Counted from the stretch's first letter, positions 53,169 through 63,491 are shown. The stretch is DNA of 64,000 nucleotides from Tolypothrix sp. PCC 7910 (GCF_011769525.1 NZ_CP050440.1:62001-126000); one strand, 5' to 3'. Program-made: numbers and translations. The notes: generated by a model not told the origin, from the sequence alone.

Positions 53169-56100
53169 TTGAAGATAGAAGATTTATACTTCTATCTTTT
53201 CTATAGAAAACTATTTATATCTATGCTCGAAGCTCCGTTAGATAGGGATTTTATTATTACGCTAAAAAACGCTTCTAAGATTATAAGTATATTCATAATC
53301 TTAGTGGGTTGTGCTGTAATAATAGGCTGGTATTTTGATATTCAAATTTTGAAAAGCATATTGCCACACTGGGTGGCAATGAAACCGAATACTGCTTTAG
53401 GTTTTGTTTTATCTGGTTTAGCGTTAAATTTTTTACACTCAAGCACAAAATTACAGCGTCGAATAGCTAAGGGGTTGGCTATAGCGATCGCACTTTTAGG
53501 GTTACTCATTCTCAGTCAACATATATTTGGCTGGAATTTAGGTATCGATCAACTGTTGTTTTCAGACAAATTAGGAGCCATCAAGACTTCTAGCCCTGGC
53601 CGAATGTCACCTGTCTCCGCCTTAAACTTTAGCTTAATTGGTTGTGCTTTATGGCTGGCTGCTCACCGCAACATTCATTCTCGAAAGGTGCAAGTATTAG
53701 CGCTAATTACTAGCCTGACATCTCTACAGGTTTTAATTGGTTATATTTACGGAGTTAAACCCTTATTTGGATTATCATCGTTTACCCACACAGCTATTCA
53801 CACAGCCATTACCTTTTTCTTACTCTCAATAGGTACGTTATTTGTGTCACCTACTGATGGTTTGATGAGTCTGGTAATTAGTAATAGCGCCGGCGGAATG
53901 ACTGCAAGAGTACTCCTCCCAGCTGCGATCGCTATTCCCTTTATCTTAGGGTGGCTGCGAGTATATGGTGAAAAATTAGGTTTGTTCGATATGGCTTTTG
54001 GCTTGAGCTTGCATGTAATTGGTAATGTCATTGCCTTTACGGGATTAGTTTGGTATTGTGCCAAAGGTTTATACCGCTTAGATATTAAACGCCAACAAGC
54101 CGAAGCAGCATTGAGATATGCTTATGCTGAACTAGAAGTAAGAGTAAAAGAACGCACAGCAGAACTATCACAAGCAAACCAAGTCCTAGAGCAAGAAATT
54201 GCCGAGCGAATGCGGACAGTAACTGCTTTACACAAATCCTTCCGCGAATTTGCAGATATGAAGTTTGCCCTGGATCAATCCTCTATTGTGGCAATTACAG
54301 ATGCGAAAGGTATCATCACCGAAGTTAACAATAAATTCTGCGAGCTTTCTGGATATTCCCGACAAGAATTAATTGGGCAAACCCATCGGATTATCAATTC
54401 TGGCTATCACCCGAAAACTTTTTTTGGGCAAATGTGGGCAACTATTTCTCAGGGAGAAGTTTGGCAAGGAGAAATTAAAAACCAAGCTAAAGATGGTACA
54501 TACTACTGGGTGGCAACTACCATCGTGCCGTTTTTAGATGACAGATGCAAGCCATATCAATACATTGCCATTCGCTCAGATATCACCAACCGCAAGCAAG
54601 CCGAAGAAGCTTTACGTGAGAGTGAAGAACGCTTTCGTCGGGCTATTCTCGATGCACCTTTGCCCATTATTTTGCACGCTGAAGGCGGAGAAATTCTGCA
54701 AATTAACCGAGCTTGGACAGAAATTACTGGCTATTGCCCAGAGGAAATTCCCACAATTGCAGATTGGGCAGAAAAAGCCTATGGCACTCATCAAGAACAA
54801 ATGCGAGATGCGATCGCTCTTTTATATCAATTAACAGAACGCACTGCTCAAGGAGAGTACTCGGTTACCACTAACACAGGAGAAAAACGCACTTGGGACT
54901 TTTATTCAGCACCACTGGGTAAACTGCGCGATCGCAGAAGTATCGTCATGACGATGGCAATTGATACTACCGAGCGCAAACAAGCTGCGATCGCTCTGAG
55001 AGAAAGCGAAGCCCGCGCCAAAGCCAGAGCTAAAGAACTAGAAATATTTATGGAAGCAGTTCCAGTCGCAGTTTGGGTTGCCCACGATCCCCAATGCCAT
55101 TACATGACTAACAACCGCGCTGCCTACAACATGATGCGTAGAAAGCCAGGAGGAATCATGACGGCAACACCTGCCACTGGCGGCTATCCCTTTGACTTCA
55201 AAATTCAAAAAAATGGGGAAGATATCCCCCCCTATGAACTGCCAATGCAGAAAGCCGCCAGAACTGGGCAAAGTGTTGAGGACGGCTTTGAATTTGTCTT
55301 TGATGATGGCGAGGTGAAATTTATTGATAGTCGCTCTGTGCCATTACTCGATGATTCTGGCAATGTAAGTGGGGTGATTGGCGCGTTTTGGGATGTCACC
55401 GAACTGCAAAGGGCATTAAGCGATCGCCAGCAAGCCGAAGAAGCTTTACGCCAGAGTGAAGAACGCTTTCGGCATGCCATCCTCGATGCGCCTCTACCAA
55501 TCATACTGCACACAGAAAATGGCGAAATTCTAGAAATTAATCATACATGGACAGAGATTACAGGTTACAGCATCGAAGATATCCCCACAATTGCCGATTG
55601 GACAGAAAGAGCCTATGGCAGTCGGCAAGAACAGGTGCAATCTGATATCAATCGCTTATATCGTCTCAATAGCCGTGCTGCGGAAGGTGAATATCCAATT
55701 AGAACCAGCACAGGCGAAACCCGCATCTGGGATTTTTACTCTGCACCCCTGGGACATCTACCCGATGGTAGAAGTTTGGTAATTAGTACAGCCTTTGACG
55801 TGACACAGCGCAAGCAAGCAGAATCACAATTACTGCGTAATGCTTTTTACGACGGGTTGACAGGTTTACCAAACCGAGCCTTATTCATGGAACAGTTAAA
55901 CCACTCGCTGCAAAAAGCTAAACGGCATCAAGATTATTTATTTGCGGTATTATTTCTCGACTTAGACAGATTTAAGATTATCAATGATAGTCTGGGACAT
56001 TTGAAAGGGGATCAATTTCTCATTTCTATCGCCCGTATTTTAGAAAACTGTATCCGCGCTACAGATATAGCTGCCAGGCTGGGGGGCGATGAATTCACTA

Positions 56101-57146
56101 TCCTGTTAGAAGAAATTCAAGATGTTGCAGATGCGATTAAAGTAGCAGAGCGAATTCAGCAAGAACTGCGATCGCCTTTGAAACTGGATGGACAAGAAGT
56201 ATTTACTAGCGCCAGTATCGGCATTGCTTTAAGCTCCACACTCAACTATGAGCAACCAGAACAGCTGCTGAGGGATGCTGACACAGCAATGTACCAAGCC
56301 AAGGCTTTAGGTAAATCACGCTATGCCCTATTTCATCCGGAGATGTATGCTACGGCGTTGACGAGATTGCAGTTAGAAGCTGATTTACGCCGCGCCATTG
56401 AACATCAGGAATTTCAACTTTATTATCAACCGATTGTTTCCCTGACTAGCGGCAGAATTATCGGTTTTGAAGCACTAATGCGCTGGCAACATCCAGAACG
56501 TGGTTTAGTTAATCCTGTCGATTTTATTCCCTTAGCAGAAGAAACTGGGCTAATTGTCGAGATGGGGTATTGGGCACTTTTAGAAGCTTGTCGCCAAATG
56601 CAAGCCTGGCAGCAAGCCTATCCTCACCGCTCATTAGAAAAAATGAGCGTTAATCTCTCAGCCAGGCAATTTTGTCAGCCCAATTTAATTGAGCAAATTC
56701 GCAATATTTTGCAATCAACAGGTCTTAATCCTCGTAATTTAGCGCTGGAAATTACCGAAAGTGTAATTGTAGAAAACGGTGATGAAGCTGTGGCAATCCT
56801 CTCAAAACTAAGAGACTTGGGTATTGAAATTTTAATTGATGATTTTGGTACTGGCTACTCTTCTTTAGGTCGTCTTTATAGCTTCCCCATTAGTGAGTTA
56901 AAGATTGACCGTTCCTTTGTTAATCCTATGACTACAAATAAACGCAATCTCGATATTATCGAGATTATTGTGGCGTTGGCAGATAAACTCGGGATGAGTG
57001 CGATCGCAGAAGGTGTAGAGACACAAGAACAACTAGCTATTTTAAGAAAGTTACGCTGCGAATCTGTTCAAGGATACTTTTTCTCTCAGCCTTTGGATAG
57101 TTCAAAAGCAGCAGCATTAATTGCTGCAAATCCTCAATGGTGTTAG
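53169..57146 (+). CDS. Membrane PAS/GGDEF/EAL cyclic-di-GMP signalling protein
   Basis: 1325 residues if the TTG at 53169 is used (AGAGG is close upstream); an ATG at 53223 gives 1307. An N-terminal region with about seven or eight transmembrane helices (about 30-295) is followed by a coiled coil (AELEVRVKERTAELSQANQVLEQEIAE), four PAS/PAC modules (about 350-880), GGDEF (about 895-1055) and EAL (about 1070-1320). RLGGDEF (G972) and the inhibitory-site RATD five residues before it are intact. EAL shows EALMRW, NLSARQF, EITES, IDDFGTGYSSL, KIDRSFV and AEGVET, so both synthesis and breakdown of c-di-GMP look possible. PAS modules 2 and 4 are near duplicates. Light, redox or ligand input is not predictable. 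Confidence 0.9.
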   Translation: MKIEDLYFYLFYRKLFISMLEAPLDRDFIITLKNASKIISIFIILVGCAVIIGWYFDIQILKSILPHWVAMKPNTALGFVLSGLALNFLHSSTKLQRRIAKGLAIAIALLGLLILSQHIFGWNLGIDQLLFSDKLGAIKTSSPGRMSPVSALNFSLIGCALWLAAHRNIHSRKVQVLALITSLTSLQVLIGYIYGVKPLFGLSSFTHTAIHTAITFFLLSIGTLFVSPTDGLMSLVISNSAGGMTARVLLPAAIAIPFILGWLRVYGEKLGLFDMAFGLSLHVIGNVIAFTGLVWYCAKGLYRLDIKRQQAEAALRYAYAELEVRVKERTAELSQANQVLEQEIAERMRTVTALHKSFREFADMKFALDQSSIVAITDAKGIITEVNNKFCELSGYSRQELIGQTHRIINSGYHPKTFFGQMWATISQGEVWQGEIKNQAKDGTYYWVATTIVPFLDDRCKPYQYIAIRSDITNRKQAEEALRESEERFRRAILDAPLPIILHAEGGEILQINRAWTEITGYCPEEIPTIADWAEKAYGTHQEQMRDAIALLYQLTERTAQGEYSVTTNTGEKRTWDFYSAPLGKLRDRRSIVMTMAIDTTERKQAAIALRESEARAKARAKELEIFMEAVPVAVWVAHDPQCHYMTNNRAAYNMMRRKPGGIMTATPATGGYPFDFKIQKNGEDIPPYELPMQKAARTGQSVEDGFEFVFDDGEVKFIDSRSVPLLDDSGNVSGVIGAFWDVTELQRALSDRQQAEEALRQSEERFRHAILDAPLPIILHTENGEILEINHTWTEITGYSIEDIPTIADWTERAYGSRQEQVQSDINRLYRLNSRAAEGEYPIRTSTGETRIWDFYSAPLGHLPDGRSLVISTAFDVTQRKQAESQLLRNAFYDGLTGLPNRALFMEQLNHSLQKAKRHQDYLFAVLFLDLDRFKIINDSLGHLKGDQFLISIARILENCIRATDIAARLGGDEFTILLEEIQDVADAIKVAERIQQELRSPLKLDGQEVFTSASIGIALSSTLNYEQPEQLLRDADTAMYQAKALGKSRYALFHPEMYATALTRLQLEADLRRAIEHQEFQLYYQPIVSLTSGRIIGFEALMRWQHPERGLVNPVDFIPLAEETGLIVEMGYWALLEACRQMQAWQQAYPHRSLEKMSVNLSARQFCQPNLIEQIRNILQSTGLNPRNLALEITESVIVENGDEAVAILSKLRDLGIEILIDDFGTGYSSLGRLYSFPISELKIDRSFVNPMTTNKRNLDIIEIIVALADKLGMSAIAEGVETQEQLAILRKLRCESVQGYFFSQPLDSSKAAALIAANPQWC

Positions 57147-57242
57147 GAGGCAGGAGGCAGGGGGCAGGGGGCAGGTGAGAAATTACTATTACCAATAACT
57201 AATGACAAATGACAAATGACAAATGACAAATGACAAATGACC
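57147..57242. repeat. STRR heptad repeats between PAS/GGDEF/EAL gene and potC
   Basis: AGGGGGC-type units and four head-to-tail ATGACAA units fill the convergent spacer. Confidence 0.85.
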
Positions 57243-57249
57243 AATTAAT

Positions 57250-58050
57250 TTAATTTTCCTCGCCGTAGGAGCGAATTAATTCTGCTATAAAAGCAACGAC
57301 AGCGGAGACTAAAATTAAGATAACGCTGAGAGCATTAATATCAGGTTTTACTCCTGTTCTAATGCGACTAAAAATTTCCATTGGTAAAGTATTAGAACCA
57401 CTACCAGCAGTGAAACTGGCAATCAGAAAGTCATCTAAACTGAGGACAAAAGCCAACAGACAGCCGGCGACAATCCCAGGCATTAACTGTGGTAATAAGA
57501 CTTGCATAAAAGCTTGAAAGGGTGTTGCTCCCAAATCTAAGGCTGCTTCTTCTAAATGGGGATTTAAGTGCGTTAATCGTGAAGACACCACCAACCCCAC
57601 ATAAGCTAGACAAAAAACTACATGAGCTGCAATTATTGTCCACAAGCTCAAGGGAACAGCAAAGGCTGCTAAAAAAACTAGCGTAGCGACTGCGATCGCA
57701 ATATCGGGAATAATCAACGGTAAATAAGCTATACCGCGATAGACATTCTGCAGCGGAAACCGATAACGCGCTAAACCTACCGCCATTAATGTTCCCAACA
57801 CAGCAGAAATAGCCACAGCACTGAAAGCAACTATCAAACTGTTCTGCAAGGCTGAAACAATCCGTTCATCGCTGAACAGTTGGCGATACCAATCAAGAGT
57901 AAATCCTTGCCAAGTTGCGCTGTAAGGCGACTTGTTAAAACTATAAAATGCCAGTACCAGTATAGGCAGGTACATGAATATAAACATAATTACTGATAAA
58001 ACCGCCTGCCATGCGACACGCGGTTTTTTGGATGAGGGAGAAATATTCAC
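57250..58050 (-). CDS. potC: Polyamine-type ABC transporter permease (PotC-like)
   Basis: 266 residues with six transmembrane helices; N-terminal FMYLPILVLAFYSFNKSPYSATWQGFTLDWYRQLF and the EAA loop LEEAALDLGATPFQAFMQVLLPQLMPG are typical PotC, and SLDDFLIASFTAGSGSNTLPMEI confirms it. It should pair with the PotB-like protein encoded at 18864-19781; no other pot gene is next to it. Separation of potC from potABD by about 35 kb suggests operon splitting by rearrangement, or that it was always separate in this lineage. Confidence 0.88.
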   Translation of the reverse strand: MNISPSSKKPRVAWQAVLSVIMFIFMYLPILVLAFYSFNKSPYSATWQGFTLDWYRQLFSDERIVSALQNSLIVAFSAVAISAVLGTLMAVGLARYRFPLQNVYRGIAYLPLIIPDIAIAVATLVFLAAFAVPLSLWTIIAAHVVFCLAYVGLVVSSRLTHLNPHLEEAALDLGATPFQAFMQVLLPQLMPGIVAGCLLAFVLSLDDFLIASFTAGSGSNTLPMEIFSRIRTGVKPDINALSVILILVSAVVAFIAELIRSYGEEN

Positions 58051-58695
58051 GTTAGTTAGTTTTTTTAAGTAATTTAATTAGCCGATAATTATATATTGTG
58101 CATAGCTAATAGTCAATCCTATTTTAATTAGGATTACTTAATCTCCAATTTTATTACATCTCAAGATATAAAAAATAGTAATCGCAAAGGATTTAAATAA
58201 TCGATTGATGCATCTTCAAAAACCTAGCCATTGCAAAGACTTGATAATCTTGGATGGGCACTAATTTTTTGCCCTGAATTAATCTATTTAAGCAATATTT
58301 TCTGGGAATAACCTTAGGTCAGATATGCGTGTAATAGCCTTCAGTGAAGGGTATAAAAATAAAGATAAAAGGATTGAGTTCACCATTTAGCCCTTTCACC
58401 TTCAGCTTTTCCCAGCCTAAACAGAAAATAAAAAATGTTATCCTAAAACTTATTGGATGTGGTTAGAGTTTATTTCAAAAGCATGAAATTTACCGCTTTT
58501 GCAGAATATAATTTCCCTACTTAGGTAGATGAAAAGCTGTAAATTAACATCTACGATTCTTAAGTAGTTAATCATTTACTTGGCTTGGAAAACAGAGATT
58601 ACATAAGAGTTTGCAAGGCTTGGTAGCACTCTTTAAACCCAAAGTACACAAGGCAAAAATCTCTCAGCCAAGACTAATTTTTTAGGAGGTTTGTG
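58051..58695. other. Intergenic region between potC and GT4 gene
   Basis: About 645 AT-rich bases between divergent genes. No gene or repeat recognised. A strong AGGAGGT lies just before 58696. Confidence 0.5.
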
Positions 58696-59778
58696 ATGCG
58701 AATTGCTCAGATAGCCCCGCTATGGGAGAGAGTACCACCTCCAGGTTATGGGGGTATTGAGTTAGTAGTGGGGTTGCTGACTGATGAACTGGTACGGCGC
58801 GGACACGAAGTTACACTATTTGCTTCGGGAGATTCTATCAGTTTGGCAAAATTAGTGTCTGTCCATCCTCGCGCCCTCAGACTTGACCCTAATATTAAAG
58901 AATACGGCATCTATGAGATGTTGCAATTGGGTTCAGTTTATGAACGGGCAGAAGAGTTTGATATCATTCATTCCCATATGGGTTGTGCTGCATTGCCCTA
59001 TGCAAATCTTGTAAAGACTCCCACAGTTCACACCTTGCATGGTGTCTTTACCTGTGACAATGAAAAAATGTTCCAATATGCCAAAAAGCAGCCTTATATC
59101 AGTATTTCCAATTCCCAAAGGGAAGCAAGATTAGGCTTGAACTATGTAGCCACAGCATATAACGGGATTGATGTTAGTAGTTATCAATTTCATCCCAAAC
59201 CAAGCGATCCCCCTTATTTAGCATTTTTAGGACGTATATCTCCAGAAAAAGGTACACATCTTGCGATCGCAGTTGCTAAACAAGCAGGTTGGCATTTAAA
59301 AATTGCTGGGAAAGTAGATGTCGTTGATGTGGAATATTACGAAAAAGAAGTGAAACCCCTCATTGACGGCAAACAAATTGAGTATTTAGGTGAAGCCAAC
59401 CATGAGCAAAAAAATGCCCTCATGGGAGGTGCTGTAGCGACTTTATTCCCCATTACCTGGCGAGAACCATTTGGGTTAGTAATGGTGGAATCAATGGCAG
59501 CAGGTACGCCAGTGATTGCCATGAAACTGGGGTCTACAGTCGAAATAATTGATCACGGTAAAACCGGCTTCCTGTGCGAAAATACCGAAGAATTCGTCAA
59601 AGCCATTGATCAAGTCGCAGACATAGACCGCCAAGCTTGCCGTCAGCACGTAGAAAATCGGTTTAGCCTGCAAAAAATGACCGATAGTTATGAAGAAGTT
59701 TATCGGCAAATTCTGCAAAAGCGATTTGCTCAGAACGGTCATTTACGTAGCACAGTTAGTTTAGGCAAAAGCCGCTAG
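58696..59778 (+). CDS. Family 4 glycosyltransferase
   Basis: 360 residues from the ATG at 58696, six bases after a strong AGGAGG; an in-frame GTG directly before is less likely. GT-B fold: N-terminal MRIAQIAPLWERVPPPGYGGIELVVGLLTDELVRRGHEVTLFASGDS, then LGRISPEKGTHLAIAVAKQAG, and the nucleotide-sugar site EPFGLVMVESMAAGTPVIAMKLGSTVEII with the E-x7-E signature. It probably transfers a sugar from a nucleotide donor to a lipid, polysaccharide or small acceptor. It is monocistronic and followed by a clear terminator; acceptor unknown. Confidence 0.88.
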   Translation: MRIAQIAPLWERVPPPGYGGIELVVGLLTDELVRRGHEVTLFASGDSISLAKLVSVHPRALRLDPNIKEYGIYEMLQLGSVYERAEEFDIIHSHMGCAALPYANLVKTPTVHTLHGVFTCDNEKMFQYAKKQPYISISNSQREARLGLNYVATAYNGIDVSSYQFHPKPSDPPYLAFLGRISPEKGTHLAIAVAKQAGWHLKIAGKVDVVDVEYYEKEVKPLIDGKQIEYLGEANHEQKNALMGGAVATLFPITWREPFGLVMVESMAAGTPVIAMKLGSTVEIIDHGKTGFLCENTEEFVKAIDQVADIDRQACRQHVENRFSLQKMTDSYEEVYRQILQKRFAQNGHLRSTVSLGKSR

Positions 59779-60265
59779 GTGAATCACAACGATCCACCTT
59801 TTTTATTGACTTTTTAGAAAAACCTGCGAAAAATCCCGATTGACTCACCTCAATCACCCATAAACACCGATGGACAATATTTCATCGGTGTTTATTTTTT
59901 TGGTTTGGTGCTGGGTATTGGGTGTTTGGCGTTGGTAATTTACCCATTACCCATTACCCATTACCCAGTCCCCAGTCCCCAATCCCCAATTGTTGAATAT
60001 ACTGATAGCTAACAGTCTTTGATCAACAATGAGCGCTGCGATCGCATTAGCAATATCTGCCATATAGGCACTCTTTTTAGGATCTTTGATGATTTACTAG
60101 GGTTTATGAATACTTTATATGCCTGTTTGGAAAAACCAGTCTTTTAACTGATTTACTGTGTATTCCCAATAGGCAATTGGTCAATATGTTGAGTAACATT
60201 ATCGGCATACCAGCAAATCAGAGTATAAAAATTTCTTCTCAACTCACAGGAGTGCGCTAAAGTTC
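59779..60265. other. Intergenic region with terminator and STRR repeats
   Basis: After the terminator at 59860-59902, TACCCAT and CCCCAGT/CCCCAAT heptads occupy about 59935-59990. One HIP1 site near 60040. The rest shows no gene; AGGAG at about 60248 is a distant ribosome binding site for 60266. Confidence 0.6.
59860..59902 (+). terminator. Rho-independent terminator after GT4 gene
   Basis: ATAAACACCGATG (59860-59872) pairs perfectly with CATCGGTGTTTAT (59883-59895), followed by a T run. Thirteen-bp stem, 10-base loop. Confidence 0.85.
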
Positions 60266-62362
60266 ATGTCCTCTATATTATTTCCTAAATATCGTAAGTC
60301 ACATATTCTACCAGCAGCACAGGTTGCAAAGGTTGATCGACCATCTTCTTTAGTAGAACTGGGACTGTTTAAAGTTTTTCGTTCATCTATATTATGTTTT
60401 AGCGTTGGGATCGGAGTAGCTTGTATCACTTTGTTAGGAACAAGCCTGAGCAGTGTTATTGCTCAAGTACCACCTGTGAGTGACAAAGCAAGCTCTCAGG
60501 CGAATGTACTGTATGTCAATTCTAGTAGCGGAAATGACCAACAAGGTAATGGTACTGAAAGTGCTCCTTTAAAAACCATTACCCAAGCGTTGCAAAAAGC
60601 TAGTACTAATACTGTGATTATGCTCTCCGCAGGTACTTACAGTGCGGAAACAGGAGAAGCATTTCCCTTGATTTTACGTTCAGGTATTTCCATTCAAGGG
60701 GATGTAAGCAATCAAGGTAGAGGCGTGATTATTCAGGGAGGTGGTGAATACCTCAGCAAGAGTTTAGGTAGTCAAAATATCAGTATAATTGCCGCCAGCC
60801 AAGTCAATTTAACTGGCGTAACAGTAACAAATCCCAATCGTCGTGGTTATGGTTTGTGGATCGAATCTAGTAACCCCGTAGTTTCACAGAATACATTTAC
60901 AGGTAATACCCAAGATGGGGTATTTGTAACTGGCAATGCCGCTCCGACTATTAGCCAGAACAGCTTTGACAGTAACGGTGCCAATGGGATTACCATTGCA
61001 GGTAGTTCCCAAGCTCAAGTCAAGGATAATACTTTTCAACAAACAGGCTTTGGAATAAATATTGCCCAAAATGCTGCGCCGACAATTGTTAGCAATCAAA
61101 TTCAGAATAATAGAGCCGGGATCATAGTTCAAGCTAACGCCCGCCCCATTTTGCGGAATAATATCATTGAAGGTAATAAAGAAGATGGTATAGTTGCGAT
61201 CGCCCAAGCAATGCCAGATTTAGGCACTGATTCCGAAGCTGGTGGCAATCAATTCCGCAACAATGCTCGCTACGACATTAACGCCAGTGCTGCAAAACAA
61301 GTAATTGCTGCTTTTGGTAATACTCTTACCAACAGTCGCGTTGCAGGTAAAGTAGATTTACAAGCTCCCAGAACATTATTAGCTCGAAATGTACCATCGG
61401 CTGAAGGCGGGCCGGAAATTGCACCTACTAATGGGGAAATCACCTTTTCTGCTCCTGGTGCCTCAGATACCCCCAACGAGGTAACTGTACCAACTTCACC
61501 CAACAGCAATGCTGCCAATAACATGAGTATTGGCAAATTAAATCCTCAACTATTACCCTTGCAACCAGCTAATACATCTCGTCTGGTTCCAAAGGTGAAT
61601 ACACAACCAGCAAGGGTAGCAACTCCCTCAGCAGTTCCTGGGTTTCCTGTTCCTAGCAGCTTGGCAGGTACAGCCGCTACACAAAGAGCAAGTGTGCCTA
61701 CTGCACCAGCAACTTCGGCTGATACACCACAGTTAAATTACGTGCAGATTAATCCCAGTGCGATCGAGTTTACTGCACCTCAATCACCATTTGATCCCCA
61801 AGCACAGCCAGCCACACCCAGAAATACCAGAGCTAAAAAGCCCCCAGCACCATCAAATCTTTTGCCTGTACCTAATTCCAATATCCCTATAGGCAATACT
61901 CGTAATATGCGGAGAGTGCCAGTACCACAAGGTAATCTCCGCGGAAATTATGGCAATGACTCGCCTAATACTGTCGCTCCAATGGGTAATCCATTACCCA
62001 ATCCTGTGGCTCCCATGAATGCCCCATTGCCTAACACTGTTCCTCAAATAGATAACAGTCCATTACCAAATACTGTTGCTCCCACAAACAGCCCATTACC
62101 TGCTGGTGTCAGTCCCATGAGTAATACACCAATACCGAGTAATGGTATTCCGATGAGCGCACGTTACCGCGTATTAGTAGAAGTAGCAACTCAAAAGGAT
62201 ATGGAATTTGTACAATCCCTTGTCCCGACTGCCTTTTTTACAGTCTCCCAAGGGCGCAACCTCATGCAAGCCGGAGTATTTAGCAATCGCTATAACGCCG
62301 ATACCATGCTAAAAACACTTAATAGCAATGGGTTGAGGGCAATTATTGAGGTGTTGAATTAA
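60266..62362 (+). CDS. Secreted DUF1565 / right-handed beta-helix protein with SPOR-like C-terminus
   Basis: 698 residues. A hydrophobic segment near 35-68 ending SSVIAQ looks like a long signal peptide or anchor. DUF1565 starts at about 80 (LYVNSSSGNDQQGNGTESAPLKTITQALQKA), continuing into pectate-lyase-like coils about 150-360 (VSQNTFTGNTQDGVFV, ISQNSFDSNGANGITI, IVSNQIQNNRAGIIV). Then a disordered Pro/Asn-rich linker (about 390-625) with repeated PLPNTVAP-like units, and a final ~70-residue domain (RYRVLVEVATQKDMEFVQSL, RNLMQAGVFSNRYNADTMLKTL, NGLRAIIEVLN) resembling SPOR-type peptidoglycan-binding folds. Probably an envelope-attached carbohydrate- or surface-interacting protein. Confidence 0.82.
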   Translation: MSSILFPKYRKSHILPAAQVAKVDRPSSLVELGLFKVFRSSILCFSVGIGVACITLLGTSLSSVIAQVPPVSDKASSQANVLYVNSSSGNDQQGNGTESAPLKTITQALQKASTNTVIMLSAGTYSAETGEAFPLILRSGISIQGDVSNQGRGVIIQGGGEYLSKSLGSQNISIIAASQVNLTGVTVTNPNRRGYGLWIESSNPVVSQNTFTGNTQDGVFVTGNAAPTISQNSFDSNGANGITIAGSSQAQVKDNTFQQTGFGINIAQNAAPTIVSNQIQNNRAGIIVQANARPILRNNIIEGNKEDGIVAIAQAMPDLGTDSEAGGNQFRNNARYDINASAAKQVIAAFGNTLTNSRVAGKVDLQAPRTLLARNVPSAEGGPEIAPTNGEITFSAPGASDTPNEVTVPTSPNSNAANNMSIGKLNPQLLPLQPANTSRLVPKVNTQPARVATPSAVPGFPVPSSLAGTAATQRASVPTAPATSADTPQLNYVQINPSAIEFTAPQSPFDPQAQPATPRNTRAKKPPAPSNLLPVPNSNIPIGNTRNMRRVPVPQGNLRGNYGNDSPNTVAPMGNPLPNPVAPMNAPLPNTVPQIDNSPLPNTVAPTNSPLPAGVSPMSNTPIPSNGIPMSARYRVLVEVATQKDMEFVQSLVPTAFFTVSQGRNLMQAGVFSNRYNADTMLKTLNSNGLRAIIEVLN

Positions 62363-62455
62363 TGGGGCATGGGGCATTGGGCATTGGGCATTGGGTAATT
62401 GGTAATTTCTCCTTGTCACCTTGTCCCCCAATCCCCAGTCCCCAGTCCCCAGTCC
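62363..62455. repeat. STRR heptad repeats between beta-helix and deaminase genes
   Basis: GGGGCATT/GGGCATT units, then CCCCAGT units immediately before the stop of the convergent gene. Confidence 0.85.
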
Positions 62456-63391
62456 CTAGACCTTCCCCAGATTACCTTGTAACCCACCTGTATGTATTAA
62501 CAATAGACGTGCGCCTGGGGGAAAAAATCCCTGTTTGAGTAAATCCATAACACCATAAAACATTTTGGCGGTGTAGACATAATCAAGAGGTATGCCGTGT
62601 TCTTGGGTGAACTGCTGGGTAAATAGTAATAACTCATCGTTCACCTTGGCATAGCCGCCCATATGGTAATTACATATTAGTTCCCAGGATGCGATCGCGT
62701 CGTTGGTTTTAGGTAAACCAGAGGCGCGATAATTTTTTAGGAAACTCTCTATTTCCTCAGCCAGAAATTCCCCATTTTTCAGTGCAGGAAACCCAATAAC
62801 CCGCTGTCCTTGTTGCAATGACAGTACAATTCCTGCCAAAGTACTGCCCGTACCACAAGCCACACATACAGTATCAAACTGCTGCTTCCAAAATTCCCCA
62901 GCCCCCGATAATATCTCCATACACCCCAGCACACCATTCAAATTCCCGCCACCTTCGGGAATAATGAACACCTCACCAAAGCGTTCTTTTAATTCTGCTT
63001 GCAATTCTGTTGTATATCGCTGTCGATATTTCTGACGGTCAATATAGACAATTTGCATACCTTGCTGAGCCGCAAAACTCAGTGTAGGGTTCAAGGGTAA
63101 ATGTTCTTCCCCACGAATCACACCAATAGTGCGAAAACCAAAAAGATTTCCCGCCGCCGCAGTAGCATAGATGTGATTAGAATAAGCTCCACCAAAGGTC
63201 AGCAGTGTCGTAAAATTTTTCTGTCTAGCCTCTAATAGGTTGTACTTCAACTTAAACCACTTATTACCATTCACCGATGGATGCATAACATCGAGACGTA
63301 GCACAGACAAATCAACACCAGCTTGTCGAGTAATTGCACTAGCAATCGGTTGTATGGTAGGAGGTTGTGCGAATGAATATATTTCTTCCAC
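62456..63391 (-). CDS. PLP-dependent ACC deaminase / D-cysteine desulfhydrase family protein
   Basis: 311 residues, fold type II PLP enzyme. VNGNKWFKLKYNL contains the Lys expected to hold PLP; FGGAYSNHIYA and VACGTGSTLAGIV bind substrate and PLP phosphate; LLIHTGGLQG is the usual C-terminal end. Family members deaminate 1-aminocyclopropane-1-carboxylate or break D-cysteine into pyruvate, sulfide and ammonia. Most bacterial members are desulfhydrases, so ethylene-precursor degradation should not be assumed. Divergent from the PPOX gene across about 100 bases of repeats. Confidence 0.87.
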   Translation of the reverse strand: MEEIYSFAQPPTIQPIASAITRQAGVDLSVLRLDVMHPSVNGNKWFKLKYNLLEARQKNFTTLLTFGGAYSNHIYATAAAGNLFGFRTIGVIRGEEHLPLNPTLSFAAQQGMQIVYIDRQKYRQRYTTELQAELKERFGEVFIIPEGGGNLNGVLGCMEILSGAGEFWKQQFDTVCVACGTGSTLAGIVLSLQQGQRVIGFPALKNGEFLAEEIESFLKNYRASGLPKTNDAIASWELICNYHMGGYAKVNDELLLFTQQFTQEHGIPLDYVYTAKMFYGVMDLLKQGFFPPGARLLLIHTGGLQGNLGKV

Positions 63392-63439
63392 GATGAATCA
63401 AGGTGTAAGGATAAGGGAGATTAGGGAGATGAGGTAGAC

Positions 63440-63486
63440 AAATATAAAACCAATTACCAATTACCAATTACCAATTACCAAATAAA
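63440..63486. repeat. CAATTACC heptad-type repeats
   Basis: About five CCAATTA units in a row, ending a few bases before the ATG of the PPOX-fold gene. Confidence 0.85.
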
Positions 63487-63491
63487 ATTTT

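Noticed and set aside
62456-63391. ACC deaminase acting in ethylene metabolism
   Set aside because: Sequence alone does not separate ACC deaminases from the more common D-cysteine desulfhydrases, so only the family is claimed.
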